The notes under the pieces: generated by a model
What the model was told of the DNA's origin: nothing
Databases searched by the model: none
Seen by the model: the letters and a program-made list of their open reading frames with translations, nothing else
Position numbers and translations under genes: made by a program
In this document: positions 43,320 to 55,172 of the stretch, in pieces
Layout of the letters: every line of letters starts with the position of its first letter
How positions within the stretch are numbered: position 1 is the stretch's first letter
Origin: Charina bottae
Lineage: Eukaryota > Chordata > Lepidosauria > Squamata > Charinaidae
DNA: 64,000 nt
Reading direction: 5' to 3'
Assembly (NCBI GenBank): GCA_023362775.1
Contig: JALMGJ010000008.1
Coordinates: 22,826,001-22,890,000, forward strand

Positions 43320-44145
43320 ACTCAAGGAGGAATCTGGTAGCACCTTTTCCAATGAGCAAATATTAATAAAAGGAATAGGCTTTCGTGATCTGTAGCTCAC
43401 TTCATTAGAGGCATAGAACAGCTAAAGTAACACAGGATTTAAATTGGGGTAGGGAAAGGTGGTTCAGGGAAAGGGTGGGGAAGAGAGGTTTGTTATCCAG
43501 ATGCAGGTTACATGTGAGACAGATTACCAGTGCCTTATCAATTAAACATCGCAATGCATTCCAAAACCATTGTGTTTGTTGTAACCTTCCGAGATTGCCT
43601 GAAACCATTTGATGTATGTCAGTTCAACCATTTCTTGCTCAATGATACTGATAAAGTCCAGCTTTTCTAAAACAGTCACTTTGAGGTCTGCTATGGAGTG
43701 TCCTCAGAGTGGAAATGCTGTGATATTACTTTGTACTTTTAATTCCTGGTGTCAAACTTGTGCCCATTAATTCTTTTGCAAAAGGTTTGTCCTATTTGTC
43801 CTATGTCCTATGGCAGATGATGGCATATATCACATTGGAGGAAGAGCACATGAAGGCACCTCTAATCTTACAGAGTTACTTATTGGGGCCTATGATGGTG
43901 CTGTTGATATAACTGTGGGGGCAAGGTAGACATCTAGGTTTATTGCATGGTCTGGTTCCCATGTTGCCATCATTGTCCTGTTGTCTCTTGCTGCTTGTGA
44001 GAATCTGTTTTAGGTTGGGTGATCAGCTATATGCAAGTTATAGGTGGCAACCAGTGGGGTTCTATTGTTCTATCCTATGGTCTGCCTTTCAATAGGCCAC
44101 CCTGGGAATTGATCTGGTTCTACTGATTTGTCTATTCATCTCAGG
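43320..44145 (-). pseudogene. Penelope-like element, C-terminal and 3' end remnant
   Basis: The 3' end (43340-43410) has 'ggctttcgtgatctgtagct' and 'cacttcattagaggcataga', paralogous to the 37.7-kb PLE end. Upstream on the minus strand, 'FDTRN' and 'HSIADLKVTVLEKLDF' (about 43640-43745) match the part of PLE proteins after the GIY-YIG core. The 44030-44140 part ('gcaaccagtggggttctatt', 'ataggccaccctgggaattg') also occurs at 37950-38030. Stops and frameshifts throughout; reverse transcriptase absent. Confidence 0.75.
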
Positions 44146-45703
44146 TGGAGAAGGTTATGAAATGAGTCTGGAAGAAGAAAGAATGGTTGCAGCAAATACA
44201 TCCTGCATTTTGTTGTTTGGAAAGGAGGAAGGCAGGAAATAAGAGCAATATGTAGAGACAGATTGAGATGGAGAGAATGGAAATTAAGACTATGTATCTG
44301 AATTAAGAATTTGGAAGTGTAAAAATGTAGGGAGTGTGTACTGGGTGACGGGAGAGACTGCTATTGAGGAAGAGAAAAAGAAGGCATTGTTAGTTCCTTC
44401 ACTGCCATTATCTAGAGTGGCTGAAGCCGTGGGGAGAAAGGAGATCTATTGACATCATTGGGTTACTAGGGAATGAAGGGTCTGTCTGAGCAACCTCGCT
44501 GCCTCAATCTAGATAACTATGGAGGTCTATGGTGGGGTGACTGTATTTTACCTCTTACAAGAGAGAAAACAGAGCTGACATAATTTTCAGCCCACCATCC
44601 ATGCCAGCACTTGTTGCTGAGTTGTTCAGTGAATATCCAGGCTTTTTAATAAAGTTTCTACTCCCTGGGTATAGAATTATGTTTTAAGATTTATGTAATT
44701 TTAATTATTTATTCTTTTTATATAAGTTGCCTGGCATCCTGAGAACAGGGTAGCTATACATTTTAGTAAATAAATTATTAATCAAGTCAGGACTCCGTTC
44801 TTTTAAATTGGTAGCAACAAGCAGTAATGCTAGGAAACAAATTAAGACAAGGAAAAGCGTTGTAACTGGTGAACTGACCTTGTCATATTTTGTCATTTGC
44901 ATGCCGTTATGAATCTAATTATAAACTCAGACAAAATACCTTTGTTTAGAGATTTCAGTGCATCTTCAAATGTTTAAGTGTATCACAAAAAACATCTTAA
45001 AAATATGGATGAGTAAATACAGTTTTGGCTCTCATGCATTATGGTATCATATGTCTTGGTACATTCTTTCTCTGACAGTTTTCACATGTCCTTTCCTTAC
45101 ACTGATAGACTGACAAGGAACTTTGGTCAGAAGTAGCAGCTGGGAAAGCAAAACAAGTAGCAGCACCAACAAAAATGCCTCTTACGCTCAGAATTTTGCA
45201 TGCTACTAAGGCTGAGATGGTAAAAATGTGTTGCTTAGAAATAGAAATTAATGTGTAATTATTCTCCCAGCTTTTATGAACACATTCAAAATATGTTGGA
45301 TCAAAGTTATTAGATCCAGCTGGTGAATTGATACATTTTGATTATTTTGGAGGCACTAAATAGAAATAAAAATTTGGAAAGCCATGAAGTCATGATAAAT
45401 GTATTTTGGTTTATGCAGATACTTTTTCTGGAAATTTGTGGTCAATGAGATGAATATTTGGCCATTGAGTGAGCTGACGTGAAGAAGAAAGTGGCACTAG
45501 AATCCTCGGAAAACTGAATGGAATACTCGTGAGACCTTTATCGAAGTTTGTTGTTGCATCTCTTCCTGAGTCTTAGCTGAAGCCTATCACAGGGAAAGCA
45601 CCTATGTAGTCACTCATTTATAAAAATTAATGAGAACTTTTAAAAAATTGTAACTTCAACCATAACAGCAATATAATCCCATCTTGTGAATTGCATATAA
45701 ATA
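44146..45703. other. Mostly unassigned DNA
   Basis: No gene. A possible L2-type 3' tail occupies about 44640-44785 ('gttgcctggcatcctgagaa', 'agtaaataaattatta'), weakly supported. Confidence 0.4.
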
Positions 45704-45712
45704 GGAATAAAT

Positions 45713-46028
45713 AGGGGGTGCGATGGCTCAGTGGTTAAGACGCCAGACTTGTCGATTGGAAGGTCGGCAGTTCAAGACCCGAGCGCGGCATGACATAGTG
45801 ATCTCCTGCACTCACCCCAGCTCTTGCCAACCTAGCAATTTGAAAGCATGCAAATGCAAGTAGGTAAATAGGTACCACTTCCGTGGGATGGTAACATAAT
45901 TCTGCATGTGTCATGCCAGCCACATGACTGCGGAAGCATCTTTGGACAGCGCTGGCTTTTCGGCTAAGAAACGGAGATGAGCACCACCCCCTAGAGTCAG
46001 ACACGACTGTGCAGCAGAAAACCTTTAC
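45713..46028 (+). mobile_element. Sauria-type SINE with 9-bp TSD
   Basis: 'gggtgcgatggctcagtggt' head, 'agttcaagaccc' B-box, 'ctcttgccaacctagcaatt', 'cacatgactgcggaagcatc', 'cccctagagtcagacacgac', 'aaaacctttac'. The TSD is ggaataaat at 45704-45712 and 46029-46037. Confidence 0.9.
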
Positions 46029-46075
46029 GGAATAAATTATAACAATATATTTTTCTTTTAGATTAACATAACTAA

Positions 46076-46136
46076 TTTATTTATTTATTTATTATTATTT
46101 ATTATTTATATTTATATCACCACCCATCTCCCCCAA
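46076..46136 (-). mobile_element. L2 LINE 3' tail
   Basis: (ATTT)n followed by 'tatatcaccacccatctccc', the reverse of the L2 3' terminus also seen at 20490-20525 and 53130-53165. Confidence 0.65.
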
Positions 46137-49081
46137 AATTGCAAACAATTAGACACACTGAAACTTTATTTTTCCCTTCACTAATTACTTCACAGTTGTT
46201 GTCTTACAATCCTCCCCCCATCTTATAGTGGTGAAGTTGTCCATTCTTTTGCTGTCTTTCATACTTTGGAGCTTGCTAGCTACCTGTAAAAATTAAAACA
46301 AAGGCTTATCATAAAGCCTTGTTAGACTAATCTCTAACTTATGATAGTGTAAGCATGCAGGAATTCAATTCTAATTGAAATCTCCATGCATGGATGGGGA
46401 AGTCTATAATTTTCCACCTTCAGTCACTTCCTTTCCAAATGGTACCTCTGCCAGCACTAGCAATGACTTGGGGCTGATGAGTGAATTGGTTCTTATCTTA
46501 ACCATCATGTCTCCCCAACCATAGCATGAACATGTCCTCCTTCAGACCTCTCTAAATTCAGAGAGAATGTTGTCTTTTTCCATGTATGACATGGCAATCC
46601 TTACTCATGCTGCACAAAATATTTGAAGGGTCTTTCACAAAGAATGTTAGCACAAGCCAGGTGCCACTTCCTAAAGTATTTTGACAGTCACATTCTTTGG
46701 AGGATTAGTGCAGCTGCTTCAATAGCTTTCCCTGATTCTCTGCATAGGCCTAACCCTAATTCTGGAAAGGCCCATAAATCCCTTGCTGCGAACTTCTGGA
46801 GGCTGTTTCAGTGCTTTGAGGAGAGGTGCTTAATTCCTGACAATGCCCTTCACAAGGTGCCCCATCTAATGCACTGCCAGATCAAATCCTGACTCTTTAA
46901 TGAACAAGCTCAGTGGTTCCTGGGATTATAGTTGTCATAATAAATGAAGGTCATACCTGCTTCTCCTTTTCCCAAGTAGCAGTAAAGGTGCAGATGCTTT
47001 GAACAGCCAACCTGTACTTTATCACTGATTCTGGATCACAGGAGAAATAAAGGAGGATCTAAAACTGGAACAGGGACACAGAAAGCAGAGGGTTCTATGA
47101 AACACCTATTAAATAATCTCTCTTCCAAAATGGCTAGCATGAATTGTTTCTGTAAAGCTATGTGTGCCCTTCATAACACTGGTATCTATTACAGAAGAGA
47201 CTATACAACTATTCCTGCCATATGACTACATCCAGAATTCATAATTTATATCATACATTTTATTTGTCTTAAATTATGAAAGTTGTATCAGTTAACATAA
47301 TCTGGTAAAGTTTTGTGAGAAAAAATATTTTTCAAATGAGAGAAAAGGTCAAATGAAGGAGCATAAAATTTTCTTATAATCTCATAGAGCCGATTACATT
47401 TGAATTTAATTGAAATGCTACCATTTTATTCTCCACCTCTAAAGAAGATTGCTTTGTAGGTAAAATGAAGAATAAAAAAAAAACCAGCTTGGAAGGTATC
47501 CATCATTTGTAATCTGTTGCCACAGAGTACTTACAGGCCTTTGTTGAATACAGTGGTATGAATCTTGCTTTGGGAATATTTTTTTTCATTATTCAGGTAA
47601 ATGAGGAAGCAATTGGGTTCTTCCAGTAATGGAATATTTCACATTTTAAATACAACATGATAAATATGAGGAGTCTCTATAGTTAATAACTTTAGAAGAA
47701 ATAATGACTCTAGTAAAACTCTTATACATGTTATGCAGTTTGATTGAAAATATTTCTTGCTTCTGAAGGAATAAAAATATACATACCAGTATTCAAAATT
47801 GGTAATTCATTGTAACAATATTCTTTGATTTATCTTGTCAGACAGTATGTATTTCAACAACACTAACATAAAGCCACATACATTTGTATCCAGTGTCAGA
47901 ACATTACAACATAACCTAAACTAATAGAATTGTATAAACAAGTTACATAATCCTGAAATCTGCAACAGCAAATATGCACTGGAATGACCTGTATATACAT
48001 ATAAAATATGGTGGCAGTAAGGATTTTCAATGGAAGATGACAATATCTGGAACAAACTATGGTAACCAGAAATGTCTGCTTTTAAATTTAGATCTTGGAC
48101 TAAATTGGCCAGATGTCAATTTATAATCTAAAATGAATTTTACAACTTGAAATGATGATTACAACTTGATGGCAAGAATCATGTTCTCATAGTTTATCAT
48201 TTCCACTTTGGGTAGACAAGACTAGAACCCCTTGTCTTCCTATATGTTTTTTTTTCCTGGTATTTGCATAGCTTTAATTATGTTGTATACACTCACACAC
48301 AAACAATCCATTCCAGTTTATTGTTGCATTCATATCTTGCCTGTCCTCTTTGAGCTCAAGGTAATGCATATAAATAATTTAAATGCATATAAAGCCCATT
48401 TATTCTCACAGAACTAATGGCCAAAAAGAGAAATTACTAAAGAGCTAGTGAGAGTAATACAGCCTTTCTAGTATTTTTTAATTATTCATAAATTCTCTTT
48501 TATTTATTTTCTATATATTTTGGCAATTTAATTATATTTGGATACCTTAAAAGCTACTGTCTTTCTATCAGGAGGAGGAGGAGGAGGACGACGACGACGA
48601 CGACGACTTATATGCCTGGAGTTCTTTGTGATGATTGTTTCTGTTTCTACCTTTTGAAATCCCTCAAAATAACGTGAAATCTCTCTAGAAGTTGCAGTGT
48701 CATTAGAAACCATCATGACATTATATCCTAAATTTTCAGGAAATATCAGAGGGGTCCCTAAATGATTAATATCTTGCAAACAGCAAGATATTGGTGTTGA
48801 ATTAAAGAGCAATTTTTGCATTTAAATTCCTAGAAGGTAAGAATCCTGAATTCACTATTTTTAAAAAAAGATTATTATCCCACCAAATGGAAATTGAATA
48901 GACGGAACTAACACTAACCCTGAAAGTAGTTATGCTGAGCAGTTGATAATTTTTTGTACCTATAGTCAGAGTTCAAGGGGTAATGCTATTTTGATCATAA
49001 CAAAAGAACAAAGAATATGACACATTCTACAGACTAAAGAAAAATCTTTATACTATCTACTGTATTGTAGCTCAAAATATA
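46137..49081. other. Unassigned AT-rich DNA (2.9 kb)
   Basis: No recognised gene or mobile element. Frames at 46623-46892 (89 codons) and 48528-48821 (97 codons, minus) have no domain. The second is partly made by the triplet repeat at 48571-48607. Confidence 0.5.
48571..48607 (+). repeat. (GGA)n(CGA)n triplet microsatellite
   Basis: Six GGA then about six CGA units. On the minus strand it would encode Arg and Pro runs within a short open frame. Confidence 0.95.
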
Positions 49082-49086
49082 CATTT

Positions 49087-49527
49087 TGTCAGAGTGCGCA
49101 CCGTGGAGCGGCCTGCTTCTTTTTCCAAGACACCAGTGATTCACGTTCTATGCAGTAAATAGACACTCAAGCAGAGATTAGATAAAATAGCCTATTTACT
49201 TTATATACATACGTAGTACAGAATACATCCACAGCGGTAACAAATGATATAGCGATGAGAAGTTACAGCAAACGAGAAGAAAGAGCACCAGACTTCTCTG
49301 TATATATACATAAACTGACCAATCACATTATAGGTCACTCTCATCATCTGCCACACCCAACTAAACTATTAGCACCTGTAGTATGAGTCATACACTGCCA
49401 CATCATCCCTACAACAATGGCTGCTAATTGGGTGACTTGCAGAATAATTCCCCTCTCACCTAGATATCAAGCCTCTCCAGTATAATTTATCTAACTGTAA
49501 ATTCCTGGGTATATACAAAGCCCAACA
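49087..49527 (-). mobile_element. Solo LTR with 5-bp TSD
   Basis: On the plus strand it starts TGTCAGAGTGCGC and ends GCCCAACA, flanked by exact cattt duplications (49082-49086 and 49528-49532). TG...CA ends and a 5-bp TSD are the standard LTR signature. On the minus strand a 'tgtatatatacagagaagtc' TATA-like block near 49300 suggests transcription leftwards. 441 bp, no coding sequence. Gypsy or endogenous retroviral origin is undecided. Confidence 0.85.
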
Positions 49528-49532
49528 CATTT

Positions 49533-49985
49533 GCATCTTCCCAGCAACTGATTTGAAGAATAACAAAACAAATAAAAACAGAAATGCTTTTCACATATGG
49601 CATTATTTTAAAAATTCAGGAGCAAGTGTTTGAAAACTTACCTTCCTTTTGATGGGACAGATGGGATTATGAAAACTGCAGGTGAGTTACTTTAATTGGT
49701 TTTTGTTTTTGTTCTTGGGTGTGGGGGGAGATTGCTAGTTATATTCCACTAGCTCTGTTTTTCCTTCTTTCTTTTTTTCCTGTAAGGTAATTAGAAAAAT
49801 TCCTACTAAATTTAGTTTGCTTACTTTTCAGCTTCATTTGTACCCAGAAATTATTTGTAGCATCCTACCTGTTGTGCAACATGAAAACTTAAATCTCTGG
49901 GGGGAAAAAACAGTTCTAAGAGACTTTTCAGACAAGTAGTTCATTATTTTTCCATGCTTAAATGACCTGGAATACTTGCACATTA

Positions 49986-50030
<45 letters not shown>

Positions 50031-50693
50031 CCAAGATCTGTACTGAGTCTGTGCTATAATCATGGACACTAGGTAGGTTTTCTTAGTTGCTTCTAATCTG
50101 ATCAGTTAGCTAAATATCCTTTGAGTCAACCTGTGACTCCTTCACCAAGTGCCTCAGTTATGAATTAACAAAAAATTCCTTATCCCCCACCCCATCACAA
50201 AAATAAATAACTGAACAGCAACTTCACCATTATTAGGATTTATGTATTTCTCTAAATTTGTATGGCAGTCTGAAAAAAAATCCCTCTAAGAATTGTTATC
50301 TTGAATTATACACACGGACACACTGTCATCCATATAGATACATAAGGTAGACAGCAATTGTAAATAGTGAGGTCACAGGGGAATAAAATATAGAATATTC
50401 AAACCATTATTAAAATGGACTTAAAATACATATTAGTGATAACACAATGATTCCAGTGTTAATAAGCTAATTCATATATAGTATGATTAAAACGGAATAT
50501 CTTTATCCTAAGTCAAGACCCAAGTGAAGTCTCTTTCTAAAGCTTCTTTATTTAATAGTGGTCAGTTATGGAATGTCCTAGGAGAGTAAAATGCTTTCTA
50601 TTAGGTTTCTATTAGGTGATAAATACTGTCGGTACACAAACACCAGGCCATAGGGTTTTTCCTCCATTTGCTTTTGTATTTCATACAGTGATG
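49533..50693. other. Unassigned AT-rich DNA
   Basis: Only a (TTAC)n microsatellite at 49987-50031 is recognisable. Confidence 0.55.
49987..50031 (+). repeat. (TTAC)11 microsatellite
   Basis: Uninterrupted tetranucleotide run. Confidence 0.97.
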
Positions 50694-50701
50694 GTCTAGC
50701 A

Positions 50702-50828
50702 CAATGTTTCTCAACCTTGGCAACTTCAAGCTGTATGGACTTCAACTCCCAGAATTCCCCATGCTGGCTGGGGAATTCTGGGAGTTGAAGTCCACACAGC
50801 TTGAAGTTGCCAAGTTTGAGAAACACTG
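50702..50828. mobile_element. Hairpin hAT-type miniature element
   Basis: 127 bp that fold almost entirely on themselves. The left half 'caatgtttctcaaccttggc' ... 'acttcaactcccagaattcc' and right half 'ggaattctgggagttgaagt' ... 'gccaagtttgagaaacactg' are inverted copies. Flanks gtctagca (50694-50701) and gtgtagca (50829-50836) agree at 7 of 8 positions, fitting an aged 8-bp hAT TSD. Distinct in sequence from the CpG-rich family. Confidence 0.82.
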
Positions 50829-50836
50829 GTGTAGCA

Positions 50837-51184
50837 GAATATTGGGGTGGATTTTGTGTATTTGTCATCCTACTAAGTAATATTTCATCTTTTGGGCATT
50901 AATTGACCCTTCAACTGGAGAACAGTTCACTTTTGTACATAAAAGAGAAAAACGAAATATGTACATCTGGACAAAGAAATCTGTCTCCATCCACAGGAAT
51001 CAATTTTAATTCAACATTGTTTCATTCAATAATGAAGTCATTATTGAATCATTCAATATTTTTGTTTACAGAGATTTTACTGTACACCAATGGCTCTCTG
51101 TACTAAATCTACCTTGCCGCTAATGACAGATTTGAATCAAAGATAATTTTTCCATCACAGAGGATTCTAGCTGTCCAGCAAAGG
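50837..51184. other. Unassigned AT-rich DNA
   Basis: Contains a short inverted pair around 'caataatgaagtcattattg' near 51030. Nothing else recognised. Confidence 0.5.
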
Positions 51185-51395
51185 CCACCTTCTTATTTTC
51201 GGAGCTTTTGTTGTTTATTCGTTCAGTCGCTTCTGACTCTTTGTGACTTCATGGACCAGCCCACGCCAGAGCTTCCTGTCGGCTGTTGCGATCCCCAGCT
51301 CCCCCACAGTCGAGTCCATCACCTCCAGAATATCATCCATCCATCTTGCCCTTGGTCGGCCCCTCTTCCTTTTGCCTTCCACTGCCTAATAGCCA
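51185..51395 (-). pseudogene. BovB LINE C-terminal and 3' end
   Basis: Minus-strand translation gives AVEGKRKRGRPRARWMDDI, then ATADRKLWRGLVHEVTKSQK and RLNE plus stop, the conserved BovB C-terminus. It is followed by a short 'aataaacaacaa' end. About 60 codons are in frame, so it is far less decayed than the 23-26 kb copy. Confidence 0.88.
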
Positions 51396-51454
51396 TCTAT
51401 TCAAAGTACTTCCTTTTTACTTTGAATAGACTGTCAACGGTATGCAAACTTCAA

Positions 51455-52095
51455 ATATTTGAATGTGTCTCCCCTGCCACTTCATATAGATATTGAAAAC
51501 AAAGGAGGCAATAGTTAATTTCTGAGGATCTGCAATTCAAATTGCATGGGACTGAACAGAAATCTCCCAGTCCTCTGGGTAAAAGTGAAAGCATCATAAT
51601 ACTGTATTTCCATTCCCAATCCACCAAGCAATATCCCATGACCAATGGTATTATAGATCTCTGACAGATCCAAGAAAATAAATTTGTTAGCATTTCTCAT
51701 GACTCTTGGAATGAAGGTCATAATTCAGGGCCACCCATGCTATATGCAGGCCTAAAGCTAGACTGAAATGGATCTAGATATTTTTTTTCCAAGCATACTT
51801 CTTACACCTTGCTCAGGAAGTGAATATTTGCCTTCAGGTAGTGGTTGCTAGGATCTAGGAAAGGCCTCTTCACAAGGTATACTTCCTTCAAGGCAGTGGG
51901 TATCCTGCCTCACAGAAAGAATTCAGTGCTCCCTAGATCTACAGTACCTAGTTAGATCCTCCAAGACTGATTCTATGACAGCAACAATGAGCAAGGGTTT
52001 AAAGCACATCTTGGCCACTTTCAGATAGTAATAACTGGAACTGGTCCTAAAATTCTAACTGGATATCATCCCTATAATTAATAGGATCTGCAAAA
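51455..52095 (-). pseudogene. L2-type reverse transcriptase remnant
   Basis: The minus strand near 51690-51640 gives FLDLSEIYNTIGHGILLGGL, an eroded motif A (LLDLSAAFDTVDHGILLERL in the intact 33.5-kb copy). The upstream RT region follows toward 52095 ('ctgaaatggatctagatatt' corresponds to the QSGFR block). Catalytic Asp survives in DLS but the frame is broken. An old copy. Confidence 0.65.
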
Positions 52096-52099
52096 ATTA

Positions 52100-52785
52100 G
52101 ATCATCTAACTTATTCAAGTCTCCACTTGACTATGGATCTCACTGTATTTCTGCCTGCCACACCTTCTTTCTCACCCCCCTGGGTATGAGCTTCTACATG
52201 AGGATAAAATGCAGACATTCCATGTGTGTCAACTTCAGCAATCGAAGAAAGGGTGAGATACAGTATGAATACAATAATAATTGCATTAAAATTTTATTTT
52301 ATTTCTATTTTAATATCTGTAAACTGTCTAGAATCTGTGACAATTGAAGCAGTAGATAAACTGCACAAATAATGGGTAACTAGATAGATGAATACATAGA
52401 TTTTATTGGTATTCCATTATTCCTCCTAAAGGAGTCCATTGTTCTGCACAAATAACCTCCAATAAAATAAGAGGCAGTGGCAAAAAGCAGTAAAAAATAG
52501 AAGTAATGTAGAACAATTTATCATGACTAAAATACAGCAAAAGTTTTGACTAGTTAAATGAAGTTTAGTCCTGCCGTAATTGTTATCCTACAAAAGGTAC
52601 TGAAGACTACTATTCTTATGGTATTGCAAACTGCCTTACATACATGCTTTGTCCCAAAATATATTGCTACTCCTAGACTGGGATTTAAAAGAGATTCACT
52701 ATGGTTTTCTGTGGGATTATATTTTTGGTTCACCACAATGGATTCCACTGTTACAAAGATGAAAGGAGCCCACTTTTGTCCTGAT
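52100..52785. other. Unassigned AT-rich DNA
   Basis: No gene. The 101-codon frame at 52558-52863 only enters L2 sequence in its last third. Confidence 0.5.
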
Positions 52786-53860
52786 TCTACAAGTACATCT
52801 GTGCATCAGTTGCGCCCTTTCCTGGACTGTCTTTCAGACACTCACACCTTGGTCGCCTCATGAGTGGATTACTGTAATGCACTTGATGTGGGGCAGTCCT
52901 TGAAGGCCACTCAGAAGGTACAGCTAGTCCAGAATGCAGTGGTGCAGCCAGTGATGGGCATACCTCATTATGTCCATGTGACCCCACCACTCCACAAGAT
53001 GCATTGGTTACTGGTTGGCTTCCAAGTGCTGATTATCACCTATAAACCCCTTCATGGCATAGGGCTGGTTGTATAAGGGATCACCTATCTCTGGTTGTCA
53101 GTGAGATCAGATTTATTTATTTATTTATTTATATTTCTAACTTATATCACCGCCCATCTCCCCCCATTCCAGAGGGGACTCTGGGCGGTTTACACCAAGC
53201 CAGCAATTAAAACATATAAAAATTTATAAAATAGAATACATAATTTAATTAAACATATAAGATCCAAGAGGCTCTGATGTTAGGCTTTAAAGAACCCTAT
53301 GGAGCAAGCCAACCCCAAGAGGAGCTATTACTCCCCCCATCCCAAGCGAGGTGGCAGAGCCAGGTCTTCAGTTGTTTCCGGAAGGTCATAAGTGTGGGGG
53401 CTAGCCTCACCTCCAGGGGCAGAATATTCCAGAGGGCGGGTGCCACTGCTGAGAAAGCCCACCTCCTGGACCCCGTCAGGTGGAATTCTCTTATAGACGG
53501 GGTCCGAAGCAAGCCCTCTCTGCATAGCCGGGTGGAACGGGTCGATGTTCTGGGGATGAGGCGGTCCACAGATACAGTGGACACACTTAATCCAGATGGT
53601 TCCTACCCTAATGACATTGAGGAAGCAATTAAAGACATGTCTATTCTTCCAAGCTTTTAAGCAGGATGAAGGTTGAGCCCTGGTTGGATAGGTTTTTTTA
53701 GTTTATATGTTTATCTTCATGACCTCTATGTTTGGCCACTCATGATATTTTTTCTTGCCTTTTTTTTTTACTTTTTATTTGTAAGTCACCCACTTACAAT
53801 TAAGTCGGGTGGCCTGTAAATTGTATGTAGGTATGCTTAAATAATCTCTAGCCCAGGTAT
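52786..53860 (+). pseudogene. Old L2 LINE 3' region, split by a younger L2
   Basis: Left half (52786-53100): HQLRPFLDCLS, then MDYCNALDVGQSLKATQKVQ, NAVVQPVM, MHWLLVGFQVL, the L2 C-terminal block with a stop between. Right half (53576-53860): degenerate C-terminus, then 'aagtcgggtggcctgtaaat'. The younger minus-strand L2 at 53111-53575 sits between. Confidence 0.75.
53111..53575 (-). pseudogene. L2 LINE 3' end nested in older L2
   Basis: The minus-strand frame 53297-53584 reads LIPRTSTRSTRLCREGLLR, FHLTGSRRWAFSAVAPALWN, RKQLKTWLCHLAWDGG, SSSWGWLAP and stop, close to the 20.6-kb copy. The 3'UTR and (AAAT)n tail run to 53111. 5'-truncated in the C-terminal region. Confidence 0.9.
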
Positions 53861-53997
53861 CAGTATAGTCAACTTAAACATGTGGCTTCAGATCTGAAAA
53901 ATGAATCTAAATGTCATGGAAACTCAAGTTCACAAATCAGATCCATGGAAGAATTCTTTCTCTTGGTCCAAATGAGTAATTTGTTTAAAAGCTATTA

Positions 53998-54266
53998 ATG
54001 GCTGTTGTGGGTCTTCCAGGCTGTGTGGCCGTGTTCTGGAAGTTGTGGTTCCTAACGTTTCGCCAGCATCTGTGGCCAGCATCTTCAGAGGGCAGGAGCA
54101 CAGATAGAAGCAAAATCTCTGTTCTATCTGTGCTCCTGCCCTCTGAAGATGCTGGCCACAGATGCTGGCGAAACGTTAGGAACCACAACTTCCAGAACAC
54201 GGCCACACAGCCCGGAAGACCCACAACAGCCATTGAACTCCGGCCGTGAAAGCCTTCGACAATACA
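53998..54266. mobile_element. Penelope-like element inserted as an inverted pair, 13-bp TSD
   Basis: Arms 53998-54107 and 54124-54233 are 110-bp reverse complements with a single mismatch, joined by a 16-base loop. Both carry the PLE 3' sequence 'gtggttcctaacgtttcgcc' known from 10610-10730. The right copy extends to the element's terminus 'gtgaaagccttcgacaatac'. Flanks ttaaaagct(a/g)tta at 53985-53997 and 54267-54279 match at 12 of 13, so both arms came in as one insertion. At the junction the left copy's natural continuation 'aagcaaaatctctg' meets 'ttctatctgtg' of the right copy. Confidence 0.88.
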
Positions 54267-54279
54267 TTAAAAGCTGTTA

Positions 54280-55009
54280 GTTTCAATGACCTTCACTAAA
54301 GTTGACCCACATTATACATGTTTAGCTAAGAGTTGCTGATAATTACCTAAATTCAGTGTTTGGAATATTAGGAAGTCTTTTATTAAGACAGGTGTCTTCT
54401 TTCTGAAGAGTCTGAGAAAGCCAAATCAAATAATCACCTTTGCTAATGTTCCTTTTTGTTTCTTAAACTACTTCTTAGACTCTTCTCTGCACCAATTTAT
54501 AATACTTGTCATATGGCTGCTCCTTAGTATTTCCTACATTCACATTTCCATCAGCACTTTGCCATATAACAATTAAATATACCATTAACCATATCTGCCT
54601 ACTCTAAGTTGTGCCTGAGTTTGTATCATTCTGCTCATGGTTTCTTCATATTACTCCTCTTATCCTCTCAGTTTCATCTCAAGTATTTATGTTGATGCAT
54701 TATGCAGAAAGCAGATTATGAATGTTGGTGCAGCCAATACAAGAGAATGATAGAGCTATACATATTCCTGTTTAGGTTTATATCCCCCCTTTCTCTGGAT
54801 AAGGGGATACTTTATTTTCAGCCTAGTGGCTGCAGTTCATTTGTTGTTGTTGTTATCTGAATCACTAAGAGCTGCAGTGAAGATCTTTGGTAATGTAGTG
54901 TCATCTCTAAAAATTAAGTGACTTAGGAGTGCTGTAAAGATACACAATGAGAACTGGTAGCTGCATATAGGCTACAGGTTGCCCATCTCTGTTTTAGTGG
55001 CTCAGCTTG
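54280..55009. other. Unassigned AT-rich DNA
   Basis: Nothing recognised except a short (TTG)n near 54840. Confidence 0.5.
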
Positions 55010-55172
55010 GTTATATAATATTCCCTCCTGCAATTTTATCTCCAAAACAATACTCCTGTGAAGTGGATTGGACCAAGAATTAAAGTTACCCAGTAAGCTT
55101 CCATAGTTCAGTGTAGACTCCCAAGTCTTATTCCAGTGCCTAACCACTACGCCATATTTGCTCTCATTTCAT
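55010..55172 (-). mobile_element. tRNA-derived SINE, MIR-like, degenerate
   Basis: On the minus strand: 'gagagcaaatatggcgtagt', 'ggttaggcactggaataaga', then 'ggaagcttactgggtaactt' and 'ccacttcacaggagtattgt'. This is the order of a tRNA-headed amniote SINE. No TSD. Confidence 0.5.

Noticed and set aside
7319..46028. tRNA-like heads with A and B boxes at the four Sauria SINEs
   Set aside because: They are parts of SINEs with the full SINE body attached, two with TSDs; cloverleaf integrity is not preserved, so no tRNA genes are called.
54001..54249. Two near-identical 82-83 codon frames on opposite strands
   Set aside because: They are the same non-coding PLE end read from the two inverted arms.
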